A DNA stretch of 64,000 bases from Streptomyces monashensis (GTDB taxonomy: Bacteria; Actinomycetota; Actinomycetes; Streptomycetales; Streptomycetaceae): assembly GCF_001866665.1 (NCBI RefSeq), contig NZ_MLYO01000060.1, positions 17,977-81,976 on the forward strand, read 5' to 3'. The translations under genes and the position numbers were made by a program. A model generated the notes under the pieces. The model was not told the DNA's origin. It saw only the letters and a program-made list of their open reading frames with translations, and searched no databases. This document shows positions 41,272 to 50,549 of the stretch, in pieces (the stretch's first letter is position 1; the number at the start of each line of letters is the position of its first letter).

Positions 41272-42213
41272 TCACCGTCCCGGCAGCAGCCCGATGCCGG
41301 ACACCGGTCCGAGGTGAGCGAGCTTGTCGGGGTTGGACACGGCGTGGACCGCCCGGATCGCGCCGTCGGCGATGTCCAGCGCGACCACACTCGCCACGCG
41401 GCCCTCGGCGTCGTAAGTGACCCCGCCCGGGCGGCCGTTGACCCAGGCCGGTTCGAGGACGGCGCCGAGCGCCCGGACCCGGTGGAAGCCGCCCACGAGC
41501 AGCCGGCCGATCCGCCGCGGCTCGGTCACCGACGCCGCGAGGGCCTGCGCCTTGCCGCCGCCGTCGCCCTGGAACACCGCGTCGGGAGCGAGCATGCCGA
41601 GCAGGGCGTCCAGGTCGCCGCCGGCGGCGGCCGCGAAGAACCGGTCGGCCAGCCGCGCGCCCTCCGCCCGCCGCTCCGGGAGCGGCCCGGGGCCGGCCGG
41701 CCGCGCCCCGGGGGCGACGCGCTTCCTGGCGCGGGCGAAGATCTGCCGGCAGTTCGCCTCGGACTTGCCGGTGATCCGCGCCACCTCCGGGTAGCCGTGC
41801 CCGAAGACCTCGCGCAGCACGAACACCGCGCGCTCCACCGGCGAGAGGACCTCCAGCAGCACGAGGAACGCCATCGACAGCGCGTCGGACAGCTCGGCGT
41901 GCTCGGCCGGTCCGGACCCGTCGGCGGCGACCACGACCGGCTCGGGCAGCCAGTCGCCGACGTACGTCTCGCGTCGTACCCGCGCCGACTTCAGGTGGTT
42001 GATGGCGAGCCGGGTCACCGCCGTGGTCAGGTACGCCTTCAGGTCGGTGATCACGGTGCCCGCCCGGCGCGCCCGGGTCAGCCCGAGGAAGGCGTCCTGC
42101 ACGAGGTCCTCGGCGTCGCCCACGGAGCCGGTCATCCCGTAGGCGACGGAGAACAGCAGCGGCCGGTATCCGTACGCGTCCGTGCCTGCGGACGCCTCCG
42201 CGGAGACGCACAT
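41272..42213 (-). CDS. ECF41-type RNA polymerase sigma factor with SnoaL-like C-terminal domain
   Basis: 313 residues from the ATG at 42213 (GGGAGAGAG upstream). Sigma region 2 (LLFSVAYGMTGSVGDAEDLVQDAFL) and region 4 (VLLEVLSPVERAVFVLREVFGH..YPEVA) are followed by a SnoaL-like domain of about 110 residues that ends SNPDKLAHLG, the DGGGK/NPDKL feature of ECF41 factors. In that group the C-terminal extension itself regulates the sigma factor instead of an anti-sigma protein. ECF41 genes normally lie beside a target gene for a DoxX-like, oxidoreductase or epimerase protein; here a DoxX-like gene is divergent. Convergent with the epimerase gene, 10-bp gap. Confidence 0.93.
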   Translation of the reverse strand: MCVSAEASAGTDAYGYRPLLFSVAYGMTGSVGDAEDLVQDAFLGLTRARRAGTVITDLKAYLTTAVTRLAINHLKSARVRRETYVGDWLPEPVVVAADGSGPAEHAELSDALSMAFLVLLEVLSPVERAVFVLREVFGHGYPEVARITGKSEANCRQIFARARKRVAPGARPAGPGPLPERRAEGARLADRFFAAAAGGDLDALLGMLAPDAVFQGDGGGKAQALAASVTEPRRIGRLLVGGFHRVRALGAVLEPAWVNGRPGGVTYDAEGRVASVVALDIADGAIRAVHAVSNPDKLAHLGPVSGIGLLPGR

Positions 42214-42302
42214 CACATCTCTCTCCCTCACAGCGTGCCCGGGTGTCCTGTCTCAGAGGGGCGACAGCACAGCACACGCAACCACCCCACGAGGAGAGAA
42301 CC

Positions 42303-42668
42303 ATGAACGTCGCCCTGTGGATCGTCGCCGGACTGCTGGCCGCCGCCTACCTGGCGGGCGGCGGCTACAAGGTGATCACCCCGAAGGAGCGGATCGCCGC
42401 CGCCGGGGCCGCCGGCCGCTGGGTCGAGGACTTCGGCGCCGGCGGTGTGAAGGCCATCGGGGTCCTGGAGGTCCTGGCCGCGGTGGGCCTGGTCCTGCCC
42501 GCCGCGCTCGGCATCGCACCGGTGCTGGTGCCGCTGGCCGCCCTCGGGCTGGTGCTGCTGATGACCGGCGCCGCGCTCACCCGCGTCCGGCGGCACGAGT
42601 ACCGCCTGGTGGCCGTGGACCTGGTCTACGTCGCCCTGGCCGCGTTCGTGGCCTGGGGGCGCTTGTGA
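42303..42668 (+). CDS. DoxX-family membrane protein
   Basis: 121 residues with four hydrophobic segments (about 3-20, 45-68, 70-88, 100-119) and GGGYKVITPKER at the first loop, typical of the DoxX-like group. GAGGAGAG precedes the ATG. It is the probable target of the divergent ECF41 sigma factor, a well-known gene pairing. The function of the family is not settled; membrane redox or stress roles are proposed. Convergent with the LacI-family gene, 13-bp gap. Confidence 0.87.
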   Translation: MNVALWIVAGLLAAAYLAGGGYKVITPKERIAAAGAAGRWVEDFGAGGVKAIGVLEVLAAVGLVLPAALGIAPVLVPLAALGLVLLMTGAALTRVRRHEYRLVAVDLVYVALAAFVAWGRL

Positions 42669-42681
42669 GCACCGGGGCACG

Positions 42682-43737
42682 CTACGACGACGCCCGCACC
42701 ACCAGCTCCGTCGCCAGCACCGCGTGCCGTCGCTCCAGCCCCCGGGAGGCGGCCGGGCGCCGGTCGGCGATCTCGGCGAGCAGCAGGTCGATCATGGCGC
42801 GGCCCATCTCCTCGATGGGCTGGCGGACGCTGGTCAGCGGCGGGTCCATGTGGCGGGCGATGGCGGAGTCGTCGTAGCCGATCAGCGCCACGTCGTCCGG
42901 GATACGGCGGCCCGCCTCGCGCAGCACCTGGCGGGCGCCCGCCGCCGTCACGTCCGAGCCGGCGAAGACCGCGTCCAGACCGGGGCGCCGCTCCAGCAGG
43001 GCGGACATGGCCCGCCGGCCGCCCTCCTCCGTGAAGTCCCCGGGCTCGACGAGGAGTTCGTCCGTCTCGTGGCCCGCGTCGCGCAGGGCGTCGCGGTAGC
43101 CGTCGACGCGGCGCTGGGCGCCGTAGACGTCGAGGCGGCCGGTGATGTGCGCGATCTCGGTGCGCCCCCGCGCCAGCAGGTGCTCGACGGCCGAGCGGGC
43201 GCCGCCGTAGTTGTCGGAGTCCACCGAGGTGAGCGCCTCGGCGGCCGAGCGCGGGCCGCTGATCACGGCCGGGATCTCCAGCTGGGCCAGCAGGTCGGGC
43301 AGCGGGTCGTCGGCGTGCACCGAGACCAGCAGGACGCCGTCCACGCGGTGCGCCGCGAGGTACTGGGCGAGACGCTGGCGCCCCCGGGCGTTGCCCGCGA
43401 AGGTCAGCAGCAACTGCATCTCGCTGTCGGCGAGTTCGGCGCCGACACCGCGCAGCATGTCCGAGAAGTAGGGCTCGGCGAAGAAGCGGGCCTCGGGCTC
43501 GGGCACGACGAGGGCGATCGCGTCGGTGCGGTTGGCCGCGAGGGCGCGGGCCGCGGTGTTGGGGACGTAACCCAGTTCGGCGACGGCCGCCTCGACCGCG
43601 GCGCGGGTGGCGTCGCTGACCCGGGGCGAGCCGTTGATCACCCGCGAGACCGTGCCCCGGCCGACCCCGGCCCGTGCGGCGACCTCCTCGAGCGTGGGCC
43701 GCCCACCGCTCCGGCCCCGCGCCCCGTGGCTTGCCAT
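42682..43737 (-). CDS. cebR: CebR-type LacI-family repressor of cellobiose use
   Basis: 351 residues from the ATG at 43737 (GGAGAGGCGGAG upstream). N-terminal LacI helix-turn-helix PTLEEVAARAGVGRGTVSRV with the hinge region NTAARALAANR, then a periplasmic-binding-protein-like effector domain (ALVVPEPEARFFAEPYF, FAGSDVTAAGARQVLR, IGYDDSAIARHMDPPLT). In Streptomyces CebR represses the cebEFG-bglC genes and is released by cellobiose or cellotriose. The assignment is supported by the divergent cebEFG-bglC order and two copies of its palindromic operator (43917, 47419). Confidence 0.94.
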   Translation of the reverse strand: MASHGARGRSGGRPTLEEVAARAGVGRGTVSRVINGSPRVSDATRAAVEAAVAELGYVPNTAARALAANRTDAIALVVPEPEARFFAEPYFSDMLRGVGAELADSEMQLLLTFAGNARGRQRLAQYLAAHRVDGVLLVSVHADDPLPDLLAQLEIPAVISGPRSAAEALTSVDSDNYGGARSAVEHLLARGRTEIAHITGRLDVYGAQRRVDGYRDALRDAGHETDELLVEPGDFTEEGGRRAMSALLERRPGLDAVFAGSDVTAAGARQVLREAGRRIPDDVALIGYDDSAIARHMDPPLTSVRQPIEEMGRAMIDLLLAEIADRRPAASRGLERRHAVLATELVVRASS

Positions 43738-43916
43738 GGGCTCCGCCTCTCCGCAGCATCGTCTGTGCTGGCCGAATGTAACAGGCACACTTCACCGCGG
43801 CAGCCGCCCCCGGGAGCTGCCGACCGACCCCGCTAACGCTCCGATAACCGAAGGCACTCCCGCGTGTCCGCTCCCTTGACACCCCGCTTCCGAGCGACGA
43901 CTCTTCAACCCATCAC

Positions 43917-43936
43917 GTGTGGGAGCGCTCCCACAC
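43917..43936. promoter_or_regulatory. CebR operator (20-bp perfect palindrome) upstream of cebE
   Basis: GTGTGGGAGCGCTCCCACAC is perfectly symmetric and contains the CebR consensus TGGGAGCGCTCCCA. A TTGACA at 43876-43881 is a possible -35 element 35 bp upstream; the -10 is not clear. The 312-bp cebR-cebE gap holds no gene. Confidence 0.92.
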
Positions 43937-44049
43937 TACCTGACACATACACATCCCGCACGTTCCCCGCCCGAGCCGCAGCGAGCAACATACGGGCCCA
44001 ACAGTGCAGTTGGCCGGGGGGTCGGCACGTCAGGCAACAGGAGGACGCA

Positions 44050-45375
44050 ATGCGCACGAGCATCCGCCGGTCCCGCAGGCTGGGGGCCCTCGCGGCCGTG
44101 GCCGCGCTGACCACGGGACTGCTGGCCGGCTGCGCCAAGGACAGCGGCGGTTCGTCGGACACCTCGGGCGGTGGCGGCGGCAAGGGCACGACCACGATCA
44201 CCCTGGGCCTGTTCGGCACCATGGGCTTCAAGGAGGCCGGTCTCTACACCGACTACGAGAAGCTCCACCCCGGCATCTCGATCCAGGAGAACGTGATCGA
44301 GAAGAACGAGAACTACTACCCGGCCCTGGTCAACCACCTCACCACCAACAGCGGACTGCAGGACGTCCAGGCCGTCGAAGTCGGCAACATCGCCGAGGTC
44401 GTACAGACCCAGGCGGCCAAGCTGGAGGACCTGTCCAAGGTCGCGGGCGTGGCCAAGAGCAACTGGCTGGACTGGAAGTGGCAGCAGGCCACCACCAAGG
44501 ACGGCCAGACGGTCGGCCTCGGCACCGACATCGGCCCGATGGCCATCTGCTACCGCAAGGACATGTTCAAGGCGGCCGGCCTGCCCACCGACCGCGACCA
44601 GGTGTCCAAGCTGTGGGCCGGCGACTGGAGCAAGCTCGTCTCCACCGGCGAGCAGTACCAGAAGAAGGCCCCCAAGGGCACCACCTTCATGGACTCCCCC
44701 GGCGGCCTGCTGAACGCGATCCTCAGCAGCGCGAGCCAGAAGTTCTACGACTCCTCCGGCAAGGTCGTCTACAAGACGAACCCGGCCGTCAGGAGCGCCT
44801 TCGACCTGACGGCCAAGGCCGCCAAGGAGGGGCTGCTGCAGTCGCAGACGCAGTTCCAGCCCGGCTGGGACCAGCTGATCTCCAACAGCAAGTTCGCCTC
44901 CGTGGCCTGCCCGCCGTGGATGCTCGGCTACATCAAGGGCAAGTCGAAGGCGGACGCCGCCGGCCAGTGGGACGTGGCCCAGGCGCCGCAGTCCGGCAAC
45001 TGGGGCGGCACCTTCCTGGCCGTGCCCAAGTCCGGCAAGCACGTCACCGAGGCGGAGAAGTTCGTCGCCTGGCTGACCGCCCCCGCCCAGCAGGCCAAGC
45101 TCTTCGCCGTCCAGGGCAGCTTCCCGAGCGCGCCGCCCGCGTACGCCATGTCCCAGGTCACCGGCGCGAAGAACCAGATGACCGGGGACGCCCCGATCGG
45201 CGCGATCTTCGCGCAGGCCGCCAAGTCCATCCCCAGCCAGCCGATCGGCCCGAAGGACCAGATCATCCAGCAGGGCCTGACGGACAACGGCGTCTTCCTG
45301 GTCACGCAGGGCAAGACCGCTGCGGACGCCTGGAACACGGCCGTCAAGACCATCGACAACAACCTGGAGCAGTGA
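44050..45375 (+). CDS. cebE: Cellobiose/cellotriose ABC transporter substrate-binding lipoprotein
   Basis: 441 residues. A lipoprotein signal: basic N-terminus, hydrophobic stretch, lipobox LLAGC with Cys28, then a Ser/Gly-rich tether. The rest is a family 1 extracellular solute-binding protein (GLFGTMGFKEAGLY, KDMFKAAGLPTDR, SVACPPWMLGYIKG). It binds cello-oligosaccharides outside the cell and presents them to CebF/CebG. GGAGG-like AGGAGGAC precedes the ATG. It is the first gene of cebEFG-bglC, under a CebR palindrome. Confidence 0.94.
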   Translation: MRTSIRRSRRLGALAAVAALTTGLLAGCAKDSGGSSDTSGGGGGKGTTTITLGLFGTMGFKEAGLYTDYEKLHPGISIQENVIEKNENYYPALVNHLTTNSGLQDVQAVEVGNIAEVVQTQAAKLEDLSKVAGVAKSNWLDWKWQQATTKDGQTVGLGTDIGPMAICYRKDMFKAAGLPTDRDQVSKLWAGDWSKLVSTGEQYQKKAPKGTTFMDSPGGLLNAILSSASQKFYDSSGKVVYKTNPAVRSAFDLTAKAAKEGLLQSQTQFQPGWDQLISNSKFASVACPPWMLGYIKGKSKADAAGQWDVAQAPQSGNWGGTFLAVPKSGKHVTEAEKFVAWLTAPAQQAKLFAVQGSFPSAPPAYAMSQVTGAKNQMTGDAPIGAIFAQAAKSIPSQPIGPKDQIIQQGLTDNGVFLVTQGKTAADAWNTAVKTIDNNLEQ

Positions 45376-45380
45376 CCGGC

Positions 45381-46397
45381 ATGGCCACCCGGCACGACAC
45401 CGCCGCGTCCCCCGCGAGGGAGGGGGGCGCGGCCCCGGCCCGCTCCGGTGCGCCCTCCGGCGCCTACGGCACGGACGAGCGGCGGCGGGCGCGGCTGTCC
45501 CGGCGCTGGCAGCGCGACATCCGCTGGAGCCCGTACGCCTTCGTCTCCCCCTTCTTCCTCCTCTTCGTGGCGTTCGGCCTCTTCCCGCTGATCTACACGG
45601 GCTGGGCCTCGCTGCACACGGTGGAGCTGACCGCGCCGACCGACATGCGGTGGGCGGGGCTGCACAACTACACCCGGATCTTCGACGACGACTTCTTCTG
45701 GAACGCGGCGAAGAACACCCTGACCATCGGGATCATCTCGACCGTCCCGCAGCTGGCGATGGCGATGGGGCTCGCCCACATCCTCAACTACAGGCTGCGC
45801 GCGTCGACGTTCTTCCGCGTCGTGATGCTGGCGCCGTACGCGACGTCGATCGCCGCCGCCTCGCTGGTCTTCGTCCTGCTCTTCGGCCGCGACTACGGCA
45901 TGATCAACTGGGCGCTGCACTTCGTCGGCGGCGGTCACGTCGACTGGCAGAACGACAAGTGGCCCTCGCAGATCGCGGTCTCCTCGATCGTCGTCTGGCG
46001 CTGGACCGGCTACAACGCGCTGATCTACCTGGCGGCGATGCAGGCCGTCCCGCAGGACCTGTACGAGTCGGCGGCGCTGGACGGGGCCAACCGCTGGCAG
46101 CAGTTCTTCCATGTGACGCTGCCGCAGCTGCGCCCGACGATCCTGTTCACCTGTGTCGTGTCGACGATCGGCGCCTCGCAGCTCTTCGGCGAGCCGCTGA
46201 TGTTCGACGCCAACAAGGGCGCCTCCGGGGGCGGCGAGCACCAGTTCCAGACGCTCGGCCTGTACCTGTACGAGCAGGGCTGGGTGAACCAGCACCTGGG
46301 CCGCGCCTCCGCGATCGCCTGGACGATGTTCCTGATCCTCATCGTGATCGGGATCGTCAACTACGTCATCTCGCGCCGCCTGCGCGAGAGTAGTTAG
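45381..46397 (+). CDS. cebF: Cello-oligosaccharide ABC permease CebF
   Basis: 338 residues from the ATG five bases past cebE; a GTG at 45372 overlapping the cebE stop is an alternative start. A long charged cytoplasmic N-terminus (about 50 residues) precedes six membrane segments. The EAA loop that contacts the ATPase is YESAALDGANRWQQFFHVT. A MalF-type partner to CebG. No ATPase gene is present; in Streptomyces the shared MsiK ATPase, encoded elsewhere, energises this transporter. Confidence 0.94.
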   Translation: MATRHDTAASPAREGGAAPARSGAPSGAYGTDERRRARLSRRWQRDIRWSPYAFVSPFFLLFVAFGLFPLIYTGWASLHTVELTAPTDMRWAGLHNYTRIFDDDFFWNAAKNTLTIGIISTVPQLAMAMGLAHILNYRLRASTFFRVVMLAPYATSIAAASLVFVLLFGRDYGMINWALHFVGGGHVDWQNDKWPSQIAVSSIVVWRWTGYNALIYLAAMQAVPQDLYESAALDGANRWQQFFHVTLPQLRPTILFTCVVSTIGASQLFGEPLMFDANKGASGGGEHQFQTLGLYLYEQGWVNQHLGRASAIAWTMFLILIVIGIVNYVISRRLRESS

Positions 46398-46407
46398 GAG
46401 TACGGCC

Positions 46408-47319
46408 GTGACGACGACCCTGACCCCGACCGGGGCGAGTGCGCAGGAGCCCCGGCGGACCCGGCGCCTTCGGCGGCCGAAGGCGGCGCGGGCCGGCGGG
46501 ACGCTGCACGCGGGCCCGCTCGCCTACGCGGTGCTGGTCCTGTTCTCGCTCGGCTCGCTGTTCCCGCTGGTGTGGACGGCGATCGCCGCCTCCCGTGACA
46601 ACAACCGGCTGGCCGAGACGCCGCCGCCGTTCTGGTTCGGCTCGAACCTGGCACACAACCTGAACGTCGCCTGGAACGACGCCAATCTGGGCAAGGCGTT
46701 CCTCAACACCACGTTCGTGGCGGGCGTTTCGGCGGCGACCGTCGTCTTCCTCTCGACGATCGCCGGGTTCGCCTTCGCCAAGCTGCGGTTCAAGGGCCGT
46801 AACGCCCTGATGCTGATCGTGATCGGCACGATGATGGTGCCGCCGCAGCTGAGCATCATCCCGCTGTACATGATGGTCGCCAAGCTCGACTGGACCGACC
46901 AGCTGCAGGCCGTGATCCTGCCGTCGCTGGTGAGCGCGTTCGGGGTGTTCTTCATGCGGCAGTACCTGATGCAGGCGCTGCCGGACGAGCTGATCGAGGC
47001 CGCCCGGGTGGACGGCGCGAGCAGCTGGCGGGTGGTGTGGCACATCGTGTTCCCGGCGGCCCGGCCGGCGATGGCGGTGCTCGGGATGCTGATGTTCGTA
47101 CAGGCCTGGAACGACTTCCTGTGGCCGTTCCTGGTCCTCACCCAGAACGGCAACCCGACCGTGCAGGTCGCGGTCTCGGCGCTCGGCCGCGGCTACACCC
47201 CGGACCAGTCCCTGATCATGGCGGGCGCGCTGCTCGGCACGCTGCCGCTGCTGCTGGTGTTCGCGGTCTTCGGCAAGCAGATCGTGGGCGGGATCATGCA
47301 GGGCGCGGTCAAGGGCTGA
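46408..47319 (+). CDS. cebG: Cello-oligosaccharide ABC permease CebG
   Basis: 303 residues from the GTG with AGGAG seven bases upstream, 10 bases past cebF. Six membrane segments and the MalG-type EAA loop IEAARVDGASSWRVVWHIV. Together with CebF it forms the membrane channel. After the stop there is a 112-bp gap before bglC with a CebR box at its end, so bglC can be controlled separately. Confidence 0.94.
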   Translation: MTTTLTPTGASAQEPRRTRRLRRPKAARAGGTLHAGPLAYAVLVLFSLGSLFPLVWTAIAASRDNNRLAETPPPFWFGSNLAHNLNVAWNDANLGKAFLNTTFVAGVSAATVVFLSTIAGFAFAKLRFKGRNALMLIVIGTMMVPPQLSIIPLYMMVAKLDWTDQLQAVILPSLVSAFGVFFMRQYLMQALPDELIEAARVDGASSWRVVWHIVFPAARPAMAVLGMLMFVQAWNDFLWPFLVLTQNGNPTVQVAVSALGRGYTPDQSLIMAGALLGTLPLLLVFAVFGKQIVGGIMQGAVKG

Positions 47320-47418
47320 GCGCCCGCGCCCGCCGAAGGGGCCGGGGCCCACCGCCCCGCCCCCTCCCCTCTCCTCCCTGTTCCGTACTTTCTTCCGTCG
47401 GTCTCCTACGACCCTTTA

Positions 47419-47432
47419 TGGGAGCGCTTCCA
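47419..47432. promoter_or_regulatory. CebR operator overlapping the bglC start
   Basis: TGGGAGCGCTTCCA differs from the perfect CebR box by one base. Its last base is the A of the bglC ATG, so bound CebR would block initiation or elongation. It also lies where the ribosome site is expected (GGGAGCG). Confidence 0.88.
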
Positions 47433-48880
47433 TGTCTGAGTCTGTCTCCTCCGTCCCCTCCGTCTCCTCCGTGACGTTCCCGCCCGCCTTCCTGTGGGGG
47501 GCGGCGACCTCGGCGTACCAGATCGAGGGGGCGGTGCGGGAGGACGGCCGCACCCCCTCGATCTGGGACACCTTCAGCCATACGCCGGGCCGGACGGCCG
47601 GCGGCGAGACCGGTGACATCGCGGTCGACCACTACCACCGCTACCGCGACGACGTGGCGCTGATGGCGGAGCTGGGCCTGACCGCGTACCGCTTCTCGGT
47701 CTCCTGGCCCCGGGTGCAGCCGACCGGCCGGGGCCCGGCGGTGCAGCGGGGCCTGGACTTCTACCGCCGTCTGGTGGACGAGCTGCTGGCGCACGGCATC
47801 AAGCCGTCGCTCACCCTCTACCACTGGGATCTGCCGCAGGAGCTGGAGGACGCGGGCGGCTGGCCGGAGCGGGACACCGCGCTGCGCTTCGCCGAGTACG
47901 CGCGGCTGGTCGGCGAGGCGCTGGGTGACCGGGTGGAACTGTGGACCACCCTCAACGAGCCCTGGTGCAGCGCCTTCCTGGGCTACGGCTCCGGGGTGCA
48001 CGCGCCCGGCCGCACCGACCCGGAGGCCTCGCTGCGCGCCGCCCATCACCTCAACCTGGCGCACGGGCTGGCCGCTTCGGCGCTGCGCTCGGTGATGCCG
48101 GCCCGCAACCGGATCGCGGTCAGCCTCAACTCCTCGGTGGTCCGGCCGCGTTCGCAGGACCCGGCCGACCTGGCGGCGGCCCGCCGGATCGACGACCTGG
48201 CCAACGGGGTCTTCCACGGCCCGATGCTGCACGGCGCCTACCCCGAGTCGCTGTTCGCGGCGACGGCGTCGGTCACCGACTGGTCGTACGTCCTCGACGG
48301 CGATGTGCGCACGGCGGGCGCGCAACTGGACGCGCTGGGCCTGAACTACTACACCCCGGCGCTGGTCTCGGCCACGTCCGGCGCGGTCCCGGGCCCGCGG
48401 GCGGACGGCCACGGCGCGAGCGACCACTCCCCCTGGCCGGGCGCCGACGACGTGCTGTTCCACCAGACGCCGGGCGAGCGCACGGAGATGGGCTGGACCA
48501 TCGACCCGACGGGCCTGTACGACCTGATCACGCGCTATGCGCGCGAGGCCCCGGGCCTGCCGCTCTACATCACCGAGAACGGCGCGGCCTACGACGACAA
48601 GCCGGACCCCGAGGGCCGCGTCCACGACCCCGAGCGTATCGCCTACCTCCACGCCCACCTGGCGGCCGTGCGCCGGGCGATCACCGACGGCGCCGACGTG
48701 CGCGGCTACTACCTGTGGTCCCTGATGGACAACTTCGAGTGGGCGTACGGCTACGGCAAGCGGTTCGGCGCGGTGTACGTGGACTACGCGACGCTGGAGC
48801 GCACCCCCAAGTCGAGCGCCCGCTGGTACGGCGAGGTGGCACGGACGGGGACGCTGCCACCGGCGGGATCGGCGGCCTGA
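47432..48880 (+). CDS. bglC: Beta-glucosidase, glycoside hydrolase family 1
   Basis: 482 residues. N-terminal FLWGAATSAYQIEGA, acid/base Glu176 in TLNEPW and nucleophile Glu382 in YITENG, plus YFWSLMDNFEW-like YLWSLMDNFEWAYGY near the end: all hallmarks of retaining GH1 beta-glucosidases. No signal peptide, so it hydrolyses imported cellobiose to glucose inside the cell, which also removes the CebR inducer. It ends before a strong bidirectional hairpin. Gene order and operator match the known Streptomyces bglC. Confidence 0.95.
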   Translation: MSESVSSVPSVSSVTFPPAFLWGAATSAYQIEGAVREDGRTPSIWDTFSHTPGRTAGGETGDIAVDHYHRYRDDVALMAELGLTAYRFSVSWPRVQPTGRGPAVQRGLDFYRRLVDELLAHGIKPSLTLYHWDLPQELEDAGGWPERDTALRFAEYARLVGEALGDRVELWTTLNEPWCSAFLGYGSGVHAPGRTDPEASLRAAHHLNLAHGLAASALRSVMPARNRIAVSLNSSVVRPRSQDPADLAAARRIDDLANGVFHGPMLHGAYPESLFAATASVTDWSYVLDGDVRTAGAQLDALGLNYYTPALVSATSGAVPGPRADGHGASDHSPWPGADDVLFHQTPGERTEMGWTIDPTGLYDLITRYAREAPGLPLYITENGAAYDDKPDPEGRVHDPERIAYLHAHLAAVRRAITDGADVRGYYLWSLMDNFEWAYGYGKRFGAVYVDYATLERTPKSSARWYGEVARTGTLPPAGSAA

Positions 48881-48891
48881 CGCACCCGGAA

Positions 48892-48926
48892 GGGGCGCGG
48901 CGATCCCCCCGGATCCGCCGCGCCCC
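48892..48926. terminator. Bidirectional terminator between bglC and the chitinase gene
   Basis: GGGGCGCGGCGATCC pairs with GGATCCGCCGCGCCCC with a single bulged base and a 4-base loop. It sits between convergent genes. Confidence 0.85.
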
Positions 48927-48950
48927 CGGTGCCGGACGTGCGTCGTGGGG

Positions 48951-50423
48951 TCAGCCGAGGGCGCCGAAGGCCTTCGAGAAGGCGAACGGGGACTGGATGA
49001 TCGAGCTGCAGGTGGGGTCGGCGGAGTTCTTCGCGCCGCCGGGGCACTGCTTGTCGCGGGCCGCGGACCACATCGACAGGCCGCCGAGGCCCTTGGACTT
49101 GGCGAAGTCCACCAGCTGGGTGGCGTCGTCGACCTTGAAGGTCTCGGCGGAGACGTCGTTGACGCCGATCATCGGGGTGACGGCGACGGCCTTCCAGGCG
49201 GCGGCGTCCGACAGCCCGAGGACTCCCTTGATCTGGGCCTGGGTGGCGGTGGCGGCCTGCTGGGCGTAGTCGCCCATGTCACCGCTGTAGGAGGAGCCGT
49301 AGTCCATCGCCATGATGTTGACGGTGCTGATCTGCGCGCCGTTGGACTTGGCGTCGGACAGCAGGTTCACGCCGTCCTGGGTGAGGCCCTCGGGCATCAC
49401 CGGGAGCGTGAAGGAGACGTCCAGGCCCGGGTGCTGTGCCTGGAGCTTCGCTATCGCCTTGGCCCGCAGGGTGTTGGCCGCCGTGTTCGGCAGCGCGCCG
49501 CCCTCGACGTCGAAGTCGACCTTGGTGAGCTTGAAGGCGTCGATCGCCTTGCCGTACGCCGCCGCCAGCGCGTCGGCGGAGGAGCAGGTGGTGGCCAGCT
49601 CGGAGCCGGACGCGCCGCCGAAGGAGACCCGGACGTCACCGCCCTTGGCGCGCAGGGCGCCGATCTGCTGGGCGACGGCGTCGCTGGTCAGGTCGGTCAC
49701 TCCGCCCCACTTGGGGGTGCAGCCACCGCCGTCGGTGATGAAGGCCAGGTTGTAGTTCTTCACCCCGGTCGCGTTCGCCGCGCCGACCAGGTCGAAGGCC
49801 GGGTAGAGGGAGGTGTCGACATACGGCGAGAAACCGGCGGAGGCGGCGGTGCCGCTGCCCGTCGTCCGGGAGGCGGTCGGAGCCGGCGTCGGGGTCGCGC
49901 TCCGGGTCGGGGCGGAGGTCTTGGTGGCCGTCGGGGTCGGGACCGGCGACGGGGTCCCGGTGGGGCGGCCGCTCGGCTCGGGGGTGGGGCCGCTGTCCGC
50001 CGAACACGGGGAGTCGTCGATACGGCAGCCGGTCGGGGCGCCGCCGCCCTCGACCACGAAGCCGACGGTGACCGACGCGCCCGGGGCGAGGCCCTCGGTG
50101 TCCCACTTCGCCGGCTTCACCGTGACGTGCGAACCGCTCACGCTCGACTCGCCGTTCCACAGCGAGCTGAGCCTGGCGCCCGCCGGGAGGTCGAACTCCA
50201 GCGTCCAGGTCTTCTCCTGCGCGCCGCTGTTGTTGGTGACGACGTACTGGGCGGTGTAACCGGTCGACCAGTCACTGGTCTTCGTGTACGCGGCGTTCAC
50301 GCTCGCCGCGTTCGCGGTGCCGGTGAGCAGGACCGCGCCGCCGCCGACGACGGCCGCTGCCACGAGGCCGCCGATCGCCTTGTTCCTGCCACTGATCCTG
50401 CGCCGGTGCGTGCTCATGCGCAT
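48951..50423 (-). CDS. Secreted chitinase: CBM2 - Pro/Thr linker - GH18
   Basis: 490 residues. A signal peptide (basic start, hydrophobic 18-34, likely cut after ANA) leads to a family 2 carbohydrate-binding module (about 40-140, with YTAQYVVTNNSGAQEKTW and VGFVVEGGG, Cys pair), a Pro/Thr/Ser linker (about 143-190) and a GH18 catalytic domain. The catalytic motif is KVDFDVEGG with Asp303, Asp305 and the acid Glu307. It resembles the bacterial ChiC/chitinase A-like class that binds and degrades chitin outside the cell. Two in-frame ATGs (50423, 50417) are possible. No typical chitinase direct repeat was identified upstream. Confidence 0.94.
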   Translation of the reverse strand: MRMSTHRRRISGRNKAIGGLVAAAVVGGGAVLLTGTANAASVNAAYTKTSDWSTGYTAQYVVTNNSGAQEKTWTLEFDLPAGARLSSLWNGESSVSGSHVTVKPAKWDTEGLAPGASVTVGFVVEGGGAPTGCRIDDSPCSADSGPTPEPSGRPTGTPSPVPTPTATKTSAPTRSATPTPAPTASRTTGSGTAASAGFSPYVDTSLYPAFDLVGAANATGVKNYNLAFITDGGGCTPKWGGVTDLTSDAVAQQIGALRAKGGDVRVSFGGASGSELATTCSSADALAAAYGKAIDAFKLTKVDFDVEGGALPNTAANTLRAKAIAKLQAQHPGLDVSFTLPVMPEGLTQDGVNLLSDAKSNGAQISTVNIMAMDYGSSYSGDMGDYAQQAATATQAQIKGVLGLSDAAAWKAVAVTPMIGVNDVSAETFKVDDATQLVDFAKSKGLGGLSMWSAARDKQCPGGAKNSADPTCSSIIQSPFAFSKAFGALG

Positions 50424-50549
50424 GCCTGCCTTCGATGTTCACGGGGGTGGGGTGCGGCAGCACGCTAGCGATCCGGAATCGGACAAACCGAGTGATCGGG
50501 ACGGCGGTCGAAGACCTTAGGGTGCGCTTAAGGAAGGGATCGGGGACGG

